A stretch of 64,000 bases of DNA, taken from Amyloporia xantha (Eukaryota > Basidiomycota > Agaricomycetes > Polyporales > Adustoporiaceae). A model generated the notes under the pieces. That model was given only the letters and a program-made list of their open reading frames with translations. It ran no database searches and was not told the origin of the DNA. Positions 25,128 to 37,626 of the stretch are shown here, in pieces (positions within the stretch are counted from its first letter, which is position 1; every line of letters begins with the position of its first letter). A program made the translations under genes and the position numbers. The stretch covers positions 1,178,001 through 1,242,000 of the forward strand of contig JAYKKR010000007.1 of the NCBI GenBank assembly GCA_036971615.1, in the 5' to 3' direction.

Positions 25128-25795
25128 ATGTCTGGGGACACAGTACCTCCGGAAGACAAAGCAAAATACGACGTGGCGCGGAAGGAACTCATGCAGGCAT
25201 TGACGAAGAGACGATTCGTTGACAAACAACTAGTTCGTTGCTTAAACGCATGCTGAACTTTTTGTCGACTGATTTCGCATTCTCGCTAGTCCCAGCTCGA
25301 GGTCCAGATCTATAACCTTGAGGGCTCGTATCTCATCGAAACCGCTGCACATAGCGGGGGAAATATCATTCATGGTTTCGAGGGCTATCTCAAGAACCCC
25401 GCTGGAGGCAGGAGGAAGTACGAGGTCAGCGATGCTGATCGGGTGTTCTCGAGCAGCAGCCTGACCTACAAGAAGGTGACTCACAACGTTGTCTAAAGTA
25501 CGTGCTTTCCTGAATTTTGCAGTCTCTCGAATTGTCAGGAGAAGGAGAAGAGTCGGGCGTGACAGGAGATGATCACTCGCGAATGTCTACTCCAGGTCTC
25601 ACCACCGTCATTGTTCCCCCAGCTCCCAGAAACCAGGAACTCTCAGCGGCTCAACAAAAGAAGAACAGAGACCGCGAGTATCAGAGGAAGAAACGAGCGA
25701 ATGCTCGACACACTGGTACTCCTTTGAGCGAGGATGAGAGCGTCACGTCGGGGCGAAGACCTACGAAGAGGGCGAGATTAGCCGATGACGATTGA
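25128..25795 (+). CDS. EAF6: Eaf6, subunit of NuA4-type histone acetyltransferase
   Basis: A small chromatin subunit shared by NuA4 and related acetyltransferase complexes. Three exons (25128-25232, 25290-25475, 25523-25795) give [31 protein letters not shown] joined to [19 protein letters not shown] and [16 protein letters not shown]. This is the conserved Eaf6 helical pair. The C-terminal part is low complexity with a basic stretch ([17 protein letters not shown]) and ends ARLADDD. About 185 residues, usual for basidiomycetes. The stop is convergent with RRP40, 158 bp away. Confidence 0.93.
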
Positions 25796-25953
25796 TCTCA
25801 CTGCTACGTGTGGTCCGACGAGGGCTATGTTGCTCATTCAGTATTACTATCGATCTGTTGTTGTAAAATTACTTGCTGTGCGTACCATATGTATATTACA
25901 TGTTTATCAAAGAGGTTTATCAAAGAGCTCTGACTGAGAACATGCCGCGCCCG

Positions 25954-26807
25954 TCAAATATCCAGTGTACCCAGAAACTTCTTCATGCCTGTCTCGTCCA
26001 TACCGCCTCCATCTGGGTCCACAGCTTCGATACACCGTGAAGCAGCTATTGTATGCCTCGGCTCTTTCGTGTTTATCCACACTTGACCGTTCAATCCCGT
26101 TGCCGTCTCCAAAGGAAATCGTGCACCAAGCATCGGCAGCAGAAAATACGTGGGCTCTAGCAATCTACCCTTGCTGCGTCAGGAAACGCCACAACAATAG
26201 CCGGATGCGAGGAACTTACAAGCGACACATTTTGAGACTGCAATGTACAACGAATCCACCCTTGAGTTCCCCGAAGCCTTCTGCCTTGCGCGTCTGCGCA
26301 TCAAAGCATTCGAGCTCGGGCTCCATATCTTTGTGTGCTAGGGAAACCCTAGCATAGAGCAGTGATCCTACCTAGACATGCTTCAGCCTAGAGGGATGAG
26401 AAAGCATACACCGAGTGCACCTTCAGATTTGGCCTATTTCGCTTTGTAGCACCCTCGAATGCAAGTCCGTCGAGAGATGCCATGTGAGCTGCGCCGATAT
26501 CAACTCGCCAATTCTCACCGCTCCGAGCAATGACTACACCGATCACCGATTCTTGAGCGGCGGGGACATACTGCCTTCCTACTCGTCAGAAGCAAACTTG
26601 TGAAGGATATGGAGATGAAATGCTCACCCGCCGAGAGTTGCTTTCCACCCACCATTTGCTACGGTTGGCGGAATGTTTCAACTCTCCTGCTCGAGTCGAA
26701 ATAATGGCAGAGTCGCCATTGGCACTGGAAAGTTGCAGAAGACCCGGTCCAAGCTTAAGGTTCACATGTTGTGCAGGGACGTGCTCTCCGGGCAAAATAA
26801 GCGACAT
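25954..26807 (-). CDS. RRP40: Exosome complex component Rrp40 (S1/KH)
   Basis: A cap subunit of the RNA exosome that binds RNA entering the 3'-5' degradation channel. The ATG at 26807 gives MSLILPGEHVPAQHVNLKLG and KWWVESNSRR. An intron joins it to YVPAAQESVIGVVIARSGEN, WRVDIGAAHMASLDGLAFEG and ATKRNRPNLKVGALVYARVS, the S1 domain. The KH part follows with HKDMEPELECFDAQTRKAEG, LEPTYFLLPMLGARFPLE and the signature GLNGQVWI. The stop is at 25954. The start was set at 26807 because the upstream in-frame residues do not fit the family, whose N-terminus begins with the ILPGD/E motif. Confidence 0.93.
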
Positions 26808-27482
26808 GTCTGCGATACAAGAGCGCGTTGAGGAAAATGATCCTAATCGCGCACTACAGGCCAAAAAAGGCATGTGTGGCTGGCCGCCTTTCAACGACAC
26901 TCATACAACCGACGGTCGGGAAGTTCTACTGATACAATATCGCAAACATTGGAGCACCTACATTCGGTATTGCACTGTAGACTCTCGTGAATTTCGATTC
27001 ATCCAGGATAACTGACGGCTCATTTTATACTCTTGCAAGACAAATAAATATTCGAAGAGAATACACTGATACGTGGTCTATTGCTCGCCTCATGACCCGA
27101 TAAATAGAATGAGCATCGCAGATCCTCAACGGTATACTTCACTGTGGAATTAGAATCGGGCATCGACCATCTCCACATGCCATACGCCTGGCAACCATAC
27201 TCTATTACGCAGACCGCTGAATCGCATCCGGAGCTCATACGTGTCCGCTTACATATATATGTACAGGAATAATATCGGGGCAACGACTGTCTGAACAATT
27301 TACCAAAATAGTGAGATCCATATGCAGAGAGAAGACGACCTATGACATCTTGCAGGAAGGCAGAAAAGTGGCCTGTGCGGACGTTCAGATACTGGACCAA
27401 ATTGCTCCTTCCCAACGTGAGAGAAATGAACACGTCGCAGAGAAACGGGCACAAGCGAAGAAAGGTATGAGCCGTTGCAGCA
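26808..27482. other. Intergenic interval
   Basis: About 675 bp between two minus-strand genes: the 3' region of the VAP gene and the promoter of RRP40. Long frames here lack motifs and I consider them chance. Confidence 0.4.
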
Positions 27483-28756
27483 TCAGAAGAATAAATACGT
27501 GGTGACGAACACCCCAAGTGCGATGATGATGACCACTTGCAGTGGCACACCTTCAGGGTGTACCATTGGCTCCTCGACATATGTCCCAACCTCGGTTTCA
27601 CCGTCCCAGGTGCTCGTCTCGTCTGACACAGAGGTCGGCCGGCGTCGTCTCAGCTCCGTGGGAGAAGTTGTTATTGTGGTCGGGACAGTGCTTGGTTCAG
27701 GCATCGACGATATGAGGTTCCGAAGCCGCTCGATCTCGGCCTGCGCGTCCTGCAGCTTCACAAGTAGCTCGGTGTCGGGTTCGTGGGGAGGCGCCAGAGG
27801 TGCAGGAGGTGGTGGCTGCGGAGTATGGACATTCACATTGACAATCCCGACGTCGTCCTCCGGAGCCTCGTGCTGCGGCTCATCATGAGAAGGCTCTGGA
27901 GCGTGTAAAGTGAGCCTCGGGGGACTTGAAGGTGCATCATGATGTGTCTCCTCCTCATGAGGTACTCCACTATCCCCACTAACTTCGCGAGCCCTTTCTG
28001 CGTGCCCATTGCCTGGTGGTGCCTGCCGCACGGTACCATACAGTTGCTGTAAAGAGATGAGACAATAATAAGTACCTCCAGTCTGTATTACTCACGGAGT
28101 CAGAATTGTTCAGCATGGTGCTCATTCCTTCCTCCTCTTCGGGAACAGTCTGTCCTTCCGGCGGAAGGTAGACGACTCGGATCTTCTGTGAGTGGACCTC
28201 TTCGGTGTTGTCAGACCACTACCACACCAAGCCTATCAGTAATTGATAGCATGTATTCCGAGAAACATAGCGCACGAGATCCTGAAGAGACATCGTCTCC
28301 TTCTCGGGAGTGATGAGCGTGCTCTGAATCAAGAACTTGTCTTTGCATTTGACATTGAGCGGAGGCTCCTCCTTCATCGCTTGCAACATGACTTGCACAG
28401 TAGCTCTTTCAGAAGCACTCGAGAGGGAGGTAATGGTTCACTCTCACCCTGCACTTCGACAGTCTCTCCAGGCTCTACTCTTCCCGAATTCGGCCGCACA
28501 CAATACAGCTGCAGTTATCGCCACCGTGTCAGGGGAATGAAAACCGCTAGACACAGGTCTGATGAACACCTTAGGCGCAGTCGTCTTCACTTTGAACGCG
28601 ACTGGTTGTGCATTGTGGTTGGTAATGGCCAATGAACGTTTGACATGCTGCGTGAGAGGTCCTATATAACGAAATGCTTAGCCAGGGCAGCCAGAGCGTC
28701 CAGCCCAACGCACTATTGAAGCCCAAAGAACTGCTCGGGGTGAGCGCGACAGACAT
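27483..28756 (-). CDS. SCS2: VAP/Scs2 family ER membrane protein (MSP domain)
   Basis: A tail-anchored ER protein whose MSP domain binds FFAT motifs and tethers the ER to other membranes. The ATG at 28756 gives MSVALTPSSSLGFN joined across an intron to RPLTQHVKRSLAITNHNAQP and VAFKVKTTAPK, the MSP core. Further exons give YCVRPNSGRVEPGE, FLIQSTLITPEKETMSLQDL, HSQKIRVVYLPPEGQTVPEE and MSTMLNNSDS. The last exon holds a His/Pro/Glu-rich linker, a short coiled coil (ELLVKLQDAQAEIERLRNLI) and a C-terminal membrane anchor (LQVVIIIALGVFVTTYLFF), ending at 27483. Domain order is complete. Confidence 0.92.
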
Positions 28757-29151
28757 TTTGGAGGAAGAGGATTGCTGCTGGGGAGGAGCTGAGGGAGTGG
28801 GGCTGCGTGCCAATGATAGTGATGACAGTCTCAGAACGCGTCGGCCTCTTTTGAACGGAATTTACCGAGCCTCGATGTTCGAGCACACCCGTTCTCCGCA
28901 TTTCAGGCGAAGAGCTGTGTAAAACGTTTGGGTATCAAATGAACTGCGTACAATTGCCTCATGTTGTATGCGTGGAGAGACTCGTAATCTAAGGATCATA
29001 CAGAGAGGGGTAACGAGAGGTGAGCGATATCGACTACGACGACTAAGCCACAAGACAGTATTATAAAGGGGAGTAATTTGCGATCGGAATACTGCCGCCA
29101 TAAAGTTATCAAGAAGAAAAAGAAGTCCGACGTAGAAGAAGGCAGTATTTA
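28757..29151. other. Intergenic interval
   Basis: 395 bp holding the VAP promoter and the 3' end of the ABC transporter gene. I see no further features. Confidence 0.4.
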
Positions 29152-32100
29152 TCACTTCTTACTCAATGCTTGCAGCTGGACATATTCATAATACCCTCCC
29201 TTGAGAGAAAGCAGCTCGTCATGGGTACCCGCTTCACTGACTGCACCGTCCTTGATGAAGTATCTAAATATCACAGGTCAGACCTTTTTTCTTTCGTCGA
29301 CTTGAATTATGGCACTTACATGCAGTTAGCGTTCTGAATGGTTGACAAACGATGCGCAATGGCAATCGTGGTCCGACCCTTGGCTGCCTGATCCAATGCC
29401 TGCTGTACGACCTTCTCTGAGTTGGAGTCAAGTGCTGACGTGGCCTATGGAATTGAGAGTCAACATCGGACATGCTTCTCGCCGCAGCACGGATCTACGT
29501 ACCTCGTCCAAAAGCAACACCTTCGGGTTCCGAAGCAAAGCGCGTGCAATTGCAATACGTTCTAGTAATCAATTGAAATCAGGTGACATGGAATAGAAGG
29601 AGAATACAAGACACATACGCTTCTGTCCACCAGACAACTGCGAACCCTTGCCACCAACTTCGGTGTCAAAGCCCCTGAATCGAGGTCAGCCATTGTCCAA
29701 TCTGGTTCGCAATGAGGACCTACTGAGGCAATCCTTGAATGAAGTCCAAAATATTTGCATTGCGACAAGCTGTTTCAATCTCTTCCTGCGTGATTTCGGA
29801 TACCGGTTTTGTGGCACCAAGGAGGATATTGAATCGAATAGTGCCCGAGTACAGGGTCTGTATGTGACGTCGTGAGTATTACAAACCACAAGGCATGTCT
29901 GACAATGACTCACAGGCTCTTGTGATACCAAAGCGATGTGCTTTCGGTACTCGTTGACGTTGAATTTCGTAATAGGTTGTTCATCCAGCTATAGCCAGAG
30001 TAGTAAGTCATATGATCATAAATGCATGAAAATATGGACGAACATAGACAGTCCCCGCAAGAGCGTCGTAGAACCGTTCAATCAGCTGAATCCTGTGACG
30101 ATAATGTGTTAGGCAACTGAGCAAATCGAAATGGGCAATGATAACATACGTAGTACTCTTCCCACATCCACTAGCGCCGACGAGCGCAACGTATGTGCCA
30201 GGCTCGATTGTCAAGTTCAAGTCGCGCAATACTCGAACACCAGCACGAGTAGGGTACCGGAAGTGCACATTCTCAAACCGGATGCGGCCAGAGACGTTCG
30301 TCGGAACTTCACCCTCGGTCGATTCAGCATCGATTTCGGGCATCGAGTCGAGCAGCGTGACGATGTCAGTGGCCGCACCCTTGGCGGAAGAAATGTCCGG
30401 GACGAAGGAGAAGACATTGCCAGCTTGGATGGAACTGAATGTCGTGCTCTAAATGGTTCCACGCATGTCAATCAGCCACCAGCCCCCACAATCAATCAAA
30501 AACAAAAGATGACATACCATGAGACCAACAAAGAACTCGAAGGTCGTAAACTCAAGTTCTGAGACGAGACGAGATCCATACCAGAAGATCAGCGCGATAA
30601 CGAAGAAAGACATAGCCTGCGAGAGCGCATAGATAGCGTTGCTGTAGAGTGCCTTTCTGTTGGAGTTGCGGAGCGGACCCTCGAGACTCTCGCTGTACAG
30701 CCTAAGACAATCATCTTCACGAGTAAGGGAGGCGACGGTTCGAATAGCTCCCGCAGCCTCACAAGCCAGTTGAGCAGAATGTTCGTGAGCTCGCTTATTC
30801 TGTTGATCCTTGAGGACGACGACACGCTACGAGGATAAAAATGAATGCTGGTCATCTCGATGGACAGAATATAAAACCTACGAGACGGATATAACCGGCA
30901 GAGCACACTACAGGAGCGCACGCTGGATGGACATTAGAGCAGCTAACGTTAGCATAGAGAGAGATTCATACCAAGACCGACAAGACCGAGCTTCCAGGCG
31001 AAGATAAGACCGATGATAGCTCCAGAGACAAGAGTAGAGATTGCCTGCACGATACTACGAGCGACAACGAGATCAGTCAGCGGAGAATACGAAGAGCATG
31101 TGAGACTGTACGTACGCTCCCAAAGTCACGCCGGCCAGACCGTTCACTTTCTGCGGGTTGTCACTCAAGTTGGAGGTGAGTTGGCCGGTCTTCATAGAAA
31201 GAAACGTCAGGTAAAAGAAAAACCATAGAACGGTAATTGACGTACGTTGTTCTCGTCCTTGTCAAAGTACTCGACTATATGAATGATCGTCAGCCAAGTC
31301 TACATTCACCACGAGGCGCGGACTCACTGTCTTGTCTCAGAATCGCACGGAAACTCATTGACCTGAGCTTGGTCGTCAATTGGGCCGCTGTAGACGCGAA
31401 GAAGTAGTTCTGAAGACCGACAGCAGTAGCAGACAGGATCGCAATGAGGAAGAACCTGTGCGATTACTCTATTGGCATTCGAGCACAGGTAGGGTAGAAG
31501 GAACAACGAACCAAAGAGCGACACGGTCACCAGAATGCCGACGTTCTCCGGACGTCGGTTCTGAAAAGCCGGTGATTCCTTTGGCTGAAGAACGATAAGT
31601 TATTGAGATCCGCGCGCACATCGCTATACCGAATACTCTTACCGAATACGATACCGAAACAGGGATAAGTGGTACCGTTACCTGAAGAGATGTCAGTAAA
31701 TATCATGTGACCAGACACAAAAACTCACAAATAGCAGCCATGCAACCAAACAGATACATCCTCCAGTTCTCCTTGTTGATGGAGAAGAATCGGGCCATCA
31801 GGTATACCATACCGTATTCGGGCTCGCCGTCTTGACCCTTCTCCTTTCCCCGTTTTTCCAAGATCTCCGAAGCGAGCGAACGACCAGACTTGGAGCGCGA
31901 AAGAGGGACCTCCTTCTCCGCAGCCTTGTCATAGTCCTCTTCCTCTTCCTCATCACTAGCAGCAGTGGCACTGTCCGACTCTTCGGCAGAACGCTTCTCA
32001 CGAGAATCACGCAGCCTTTGCGCCGCGACGAGACGCGAATAGGGACCATTCTCATCTTGTAGGAGCTCGTGGTGTGTGCCCGACTCCATGACGAGACCGT

Positions 32101-34465
32101 CACCCATAACGTAGATGCAATCGGCGTCCTTGATGGTTGAGAGACGGTGAGCGATGGTGATGGTCGTCCGCCCAGCCGCCGCCTTGTCCAGCGCGTTCTG
32201 CACGATACCCTCACTCTGGGTGTCCAAAGCGCTGGTGGCCTCATCCAAGAGCAAGATCTTCGGGTCGGAAACAATGGCACGCGCGATAGCGATACGCTGC
32301 TTCTGTCCACCTGACAGCAAGAACCCACGCTCACCGACCATAGTGTCATAGCCAAGGGGGAGCTTCACGATGAAACCATCCGCGTTCGCTTTGATGCAGG
32401 CCTCTTTAACTAGTGCCATCTTCTTGTCGTCCTCTGCGTGTTCCCATTCGGTGCCAATGAGACCATGTTCGACGTTGCCCCTGATTGTGGTCGCGAAGAG
32501 AGTGGGCTCCTGCGAGACAAGACCAATCTGCCGCCGCAGCCACTTCAAATTGAGGTCTTTCAAGTTAACGCCATCGAGCCGGACAATACCCTCCAACGGG
32601 TCATAGAAGCGCTCCACAAGCGAGATGACTGTCGACTTGCCAGAACCGGAAGCACCGACAAGAGCGGTCGTCTTTCCGGCAGGGAACGTAATTGAGAGGT
32701 CCTTCACGATACGCACGTCGGGACGGGAAGGATAACTGAATTTGATATTTTCCAGTGTGATCTCGCCAACACATTTCTCGAGCTTAAGGCCCTCCTCGCT
32801 CTCGGTGTCGATGGAGGGCACACGGTCGATCGTGTCGTACAACTTGGCTGCGGCACCCATTCCGTGTGTGATGGCTGAAAAGAGGGGCTCAGCAAAACGC
32901 AGGACCGACGTTGCTGAATGAAAATACCTTGCATCTCGGGAGCAAGAAGAGCTAGCGAGAATGATCCAATAAGAATAGCCAAAATGACATTGACAACCTT
33001 TCCGGCGTTCGCTGCAATCACTGGTTAATAGCCGACGATCATAGATCGGTGCCCTACACATACCATGTCCTTCGTTAATGAGTGTGGTGCCGAAGTCGAA
33101 CGCTGCATTCAGCCAATGAAATCAGCGATCAAAACATCATTGGGACCGGTAGACCGGCGTACCTAGGGCATAACCGCCATAAATTACGAAGAAGAAACAA
33201 GCGAGACCACAACCATGCCAGATCGCGGCCCTCATGTCCGCATTCCGCGCCTTCTGAATGTGAACGTCATAGCGGTCCGCGAGGATCCTTTGGGTGCCGA
33301 ACGCGTGCGCAGTACGAACGGTCCCGAAGACTTCTTCCGCGAGGGTACCACCATCGGCTACGTGTGCGAGAGAAAGTCTATAGTAATTTGAGTTCATATA
33401 TGCGCAATGATGACGGTTATGACGTGGACTTACTGCATATAGCCGGAGATGAATCGGTTCATGATCCCACCAGTCACAGCGATACATGGTAACATGGAAG
33501 ATAGAGCAAGCGCGAGACGCCATGAACGGGCATATGCCAGAGCGAAACCTGTGACGAAGGCGGAGAAGAACTGCACGACGATAGCAACTTTCTCAGAAAT
33601 ACCCATCTGGACCAAGTCTGATATTACCAGCGATCAGCGCGAATCCGTCAGAAGATGATGCCCAACTCACGGGTATCTGTCTGAATGCGGGTAGCGACTT
33701 CTCCAGCACCGACATTGTCGAAATAGGCAATTTCCTGGCGGAGAACAGCTTTCAAGTAGCGCTCACGTATCCGCTTGGCGTTGACCTCTCCAGTGTACAC
33801 CCAAACGCTCATGTAGATGTACGTGCAAAGGAACATACCGATACCTGACGATCGCTTCAGAACACAACATGATACAAACCATCATCGAACGCACCAATGT
33901 AGACCAAATACGACGCATCATTTGCAGCTGTGTGCCTAAAGTGTGAGGCTGATGAGGCCAAACTTGCTTGAGCCGCCGGTCCACCTCCCTTGGCCGCAGC
34001 CGCGGCCTCGCCGAATGTAACGAACGCCTCTGTGAGGTTTCCAAACAGTAGACTCATAAGAGGCTGCGGAGTTGCGTTGCCGTCAGCAACCGCTCGCGCT
34101 AGGGGTTCTATCGACTCACCTGTGCAGCACCTGCACCAGCAGCAGCGGCGAGACCAATGACATCCGCAATCAACTCAGGTTTGGTCGAAAATCTGTGGGA
34201 GAGCGGCGTGGCGTTAAAAGGGGATAAGGGGATGATGGAGGCAGTGAGCTCACCGAAACAACGAGAAGAACGAGACGGGCTTTGTGACATCTGAGGTTGG
34301 CTCATCGGATTTCTTCGAGCCCGCAGGGGCAGCCGCGGCGACCTGCTTTTCGCTGGTAGCGTCGACGGTGCTCTGTGGTCGCGACGTATCGACCTCCTTC
34401 TCCTTCAGGATGGAGAGACGAGGGTCTTCAGTCTTCTCCTGGATCGTTTCAGAGGAGGCAGCCAT
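29152..34465 (-). CDS. Full-length ABCB (P-glycoprotein/multidrug) transporter
   Basis: An ATP-driven exporter with layout TMD1-NBD1-TMD2-NBD2. Fungal relatives are Pmd1/Mdr1 and the a-factor exporter Ste6. The ATG at 34465 gives [20 protein letters not shown] and a charged N-terminus. NBD1 shows Walker [10 protein letters not shown] (~32,640), the Q-loop SQEPTLFA, the signature LSGGQKQR and Walker [13 protein letters not shown], with the H-loop [12 protein letters not shown]. An acidic linker ([17 protein letters not shown] at ~31,940) precedes TMD2. NBD2 shows [20 protein letters not shown], Walker [10 protein letters not shown] (~30,170), LSGGQK (~29,625), [11 protein letters not shown] joined by an intron to [13 protein letters not shown], and [12 protein letters not shown]. 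The end reads [20 protein letters not shown] with TGA at 29152-29154. Both ATP sites look intact. About 1,300 residues in many exons; the substrate is unknown. Confidence 0.93.
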
Positions 34466-37400
34466 GGCCCAAGAACACAAAGTGCTGTTGAGGCAAAATG
34501 CTCACTCTAGACGATGTGGTGGACGCAGTGAGGACGTGCGGGAACAGAGGTGAAAGGAGCGCTGGTGGGCGCATGCACTTTAACGGATCCTTATAATCAA
34601 TGTTACGTCGCCTCTCGGCGCGTCCTCGTCCCACGCCCAATTGAAGCTAAATACGGCTACGGCCGCGCAAGCCCCTCCATCGATAACTATCAAAAATTGC
34701 CGAGCTCAATCATTTTTAAAGTGAAACACCCACAACAGAGCTTGCCAATGACCTTGTTTCAAGGCTGGTTTTATTTTCACCCGAGTTATTACCCGGCCAT
34801 GAATTGAAATACTTATACTGTAAACTGGGGGAAGGTGGGGTAAAATCCAGCTTACGTGGTCGATTTACGTTCCCGGCCCGATCTGGGGTTTTCAGCTCCG
34901 CGGCCATCTAACTACTGCGTTCCTGGACCCGAAATGGGCTCCTCGGCCGTGTACTCGATGTCTACTTTTGACGTTGGCGCCAACTGATTTCACAACACCA
35001 CTGCTGTGAAAGCGAATACTGTATTGATCCATTTCTATATACATTTTTACAGGTCGTGACCCTCGCAGAACTGTTTGGATACGCCGGGCCAATGAACTCG
35101 GTTCTCGAAGTCGACCAGCATCGATCGTCCACTCATCGACGGCCTCAATTATAATCCGGAACTGATCGAGATATATCCATCAAAATACCGCAAGACACAG
35201 CGCTGTCTGAACGCGTTGGATCTTAGATTCTTGGCGATGTAGACAAGAGCTGGAAACTGAACATGCCCAGTCAGCCTGAAAGAGCTACTCATGTGGCTAA
35301 CTACTCGTTATCGAGAACAATATTATTTCACTAAACCCCTGACCGGTGCACCAGTGAGTCAATATTGTGACGCATGCGGCATGACGATGGCTGGCTCACG
35401 ATATCTACTAGCATTGGTGCCGTTCGTCCGCGCACACATCGGATGTCCCAGCAATTCGTCTCCAATGTTGGATAGCGGAGATGCCTGAGACCGGTCGGAT
35501 TTGTGTTCCCCCCGGGATTTGGTGTGGAGACTACTCGGCATAGATAGAACTTTACATAAATCCGTGCAGAAACTTCTGTTCGTTCAGCCTTACAAGCATG
35601 CTTATCTCGGAGCGCCCGAATTTCAAAGATCACCAAGATTCAAGGCATGTGGGTCTGTCAAGAAAATTATCTACTCTGACTCGTCAATAACTCGGTCGCG
35701 GGAGACAAGCGCGCGGCGAGTCAAGTCGAGGCGGGAGCGCCGGCCTATCCAGTGCATCCACAATCAAAAATACCTGCGCATGTCAATGCGCATCAAACGA
35801 CTCATCTCTTGCTGCGGCGGCAACAGAGTCGACGTCGTCCTACGGCAGGCAGGCTTACGAATGCGCCATCGTGTTGCTACAATGACTCGCATACGCGCTG
35901 GAACTTTGTAAGTCCGTTCTCACACTCTTAGAGGTTTATTTCACGATGAATCTGATGTGCTATCGAACTGTGGCAGTCCTCCGCGCTGGTGTCAAGGCTA
36001 GTGGTCTGGCCTGTGCAGGCCTGTGCGGCAGAGGTGCTCAATGCACAAGATCACAAGATCCGCCACAGAACTCTAGCAGCGCCTTGGGCTATCGTAACAG
36101 CGACGGCAGGACACATCCCACGCCCCCCTCCATACATAGCGGACTTGCACGGCCCATTCTTCCCGGCCACCTCTCGGGGAAGTCGATATCCAGCTATCGG
36201 CCGTCAGATGATCTCATGGTGGCTGCGATCACCTCGCCACTGTTCGTAGCATACAATACATCAATAACTTCCTGACACATGCGACGGGTTTGGAAAGACA
36301 TCTGGCGTGGAAGATGCCTGCTTGGATCCCGGAAAGCAGGCCGTAACCGGCCACCTTTGGCCGGACGGCGAAGACCCGATGAGTCCCATCATACTCTTGA
36401 CCGGTGACCAGTGACCACTAGCCATGACAGTGGTTATGACGGGGTCTCTGGACCATCGTTGCAAAATGAAAGACGGCCTATAAGATGGACGACTGTGTTG
36501 CCGGGCTAACGAAGCCCCAGCTCCCCCCGGGGAATCCTAGACGTGTCGTTCGCTAAGAGTTGGAAAGATGAGCATGGTGACGTAGGCGGTGCGTTTGCTC
36601 TATTTGCTACTCGAGTGGTGTATACAAGTTATTTCAGTCGCTCGGGCCTAATTTGCGCACGTTAATTTCCAGAAGTCGTATGTTGACAGCTAAAATTATA
36701 ATGGCCATGATATGTCAGCGGGTCGTGACGGAAAACACGCAGGACAGCCAGCCAGCCGGGTTGCATCGAGGGTCCGTACAGTCTCCAACCAAGTCGTCAT
36801 CCTACAAAATATACTTGCTGCTTCCCGTGTTCTGTTAGCCATGTCTTGCAGGAAAGGACCCACTCAGTGACCCAGTGACACACCTTATTTATGCATGAGT
36901 GCTCGTGGTTTCTTGTCAATTTGCAAACGACATCAGCTGAGCCCGAGAAGTCCGCTGGGCGCCAATGCCTGACAATGTAAAGCGAACTGCTGTAAGAGGC
37001 ATGGTGATTTGTTGCTGACTGAGCTGCCTGCTTCTATCCATGAATGGAACCAGCGGCAGTACCACTTACTCCCTTCCAACATTAAAATTACACGTACATA
37101 AACAGAACCGTCCTGCTTCATGGCATGATCGAGACAGTGAGAGTTTGGTGACATTATCGTTTATCTGGTTTAATAATTACTCTGCGCAGCTGTATCTTAC
37201 CATTGAGATTGCCTAAGGAACAGTAACTGCAGCAACGGCCTCGGGCGACGCAGACCTCATGCTTGCATCGAGGATGATGTGCAGTTCCATGGACAGAGCA
37301 CATGGAAGCTCTTGAGCGAGGAGGAGGTGCTCGAAGTTGCCCACAGCTGTCAGTTAGGATTGGTCTTCGATGGTCGACGGTGAAGACAGGCAGAAGACGG

Positions 37401-37626
37401 CACCTCCCGTGTGAATACTATGCATACTAAATAAAGTAACTCCGGGCCAAAAAAGGAAGGTCACTTTGTTGCTATCCCCGCGCTCACGGAATCTTTCGCA
37501 TCTCTGCAGTATACTGCATACGATCAGTCAAGCAGAGCTGTGCTCTGGCAAATTTCTGCAGCTCACCCGTTGCTACTTGGCTACTTGCCCACTCCATCTC
37601 TATCCGTCACCACCTACACTGCCCGT
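34466..37626. other. Long gene-poor interval between ABC transporter and YPK1
   Basis: About 3.2 kb between divergent genes. Open frames such as 35,501-35,911 and 35,946-36,275 (plus strand) carry no recognisable domain and no convincing intron pattern. GC-rich short patches (36,515-36,535) and AT-rich patches alternate. It may hold long promoters, an untranslated leader, a non-coding RNA or a decayed gene. Confidence 0.4.

Noticed and set aside
27020..27601. Minus-strand frame of 193 codons
   Set aside because: It overlaps the VAP last exon in another frame and shows no family similarity.
35501..36275. Plus-strand frames in the gene-poor interval
   Set aside because: No domain, no consistent splice sites, and composition unlike neighbouring genes.
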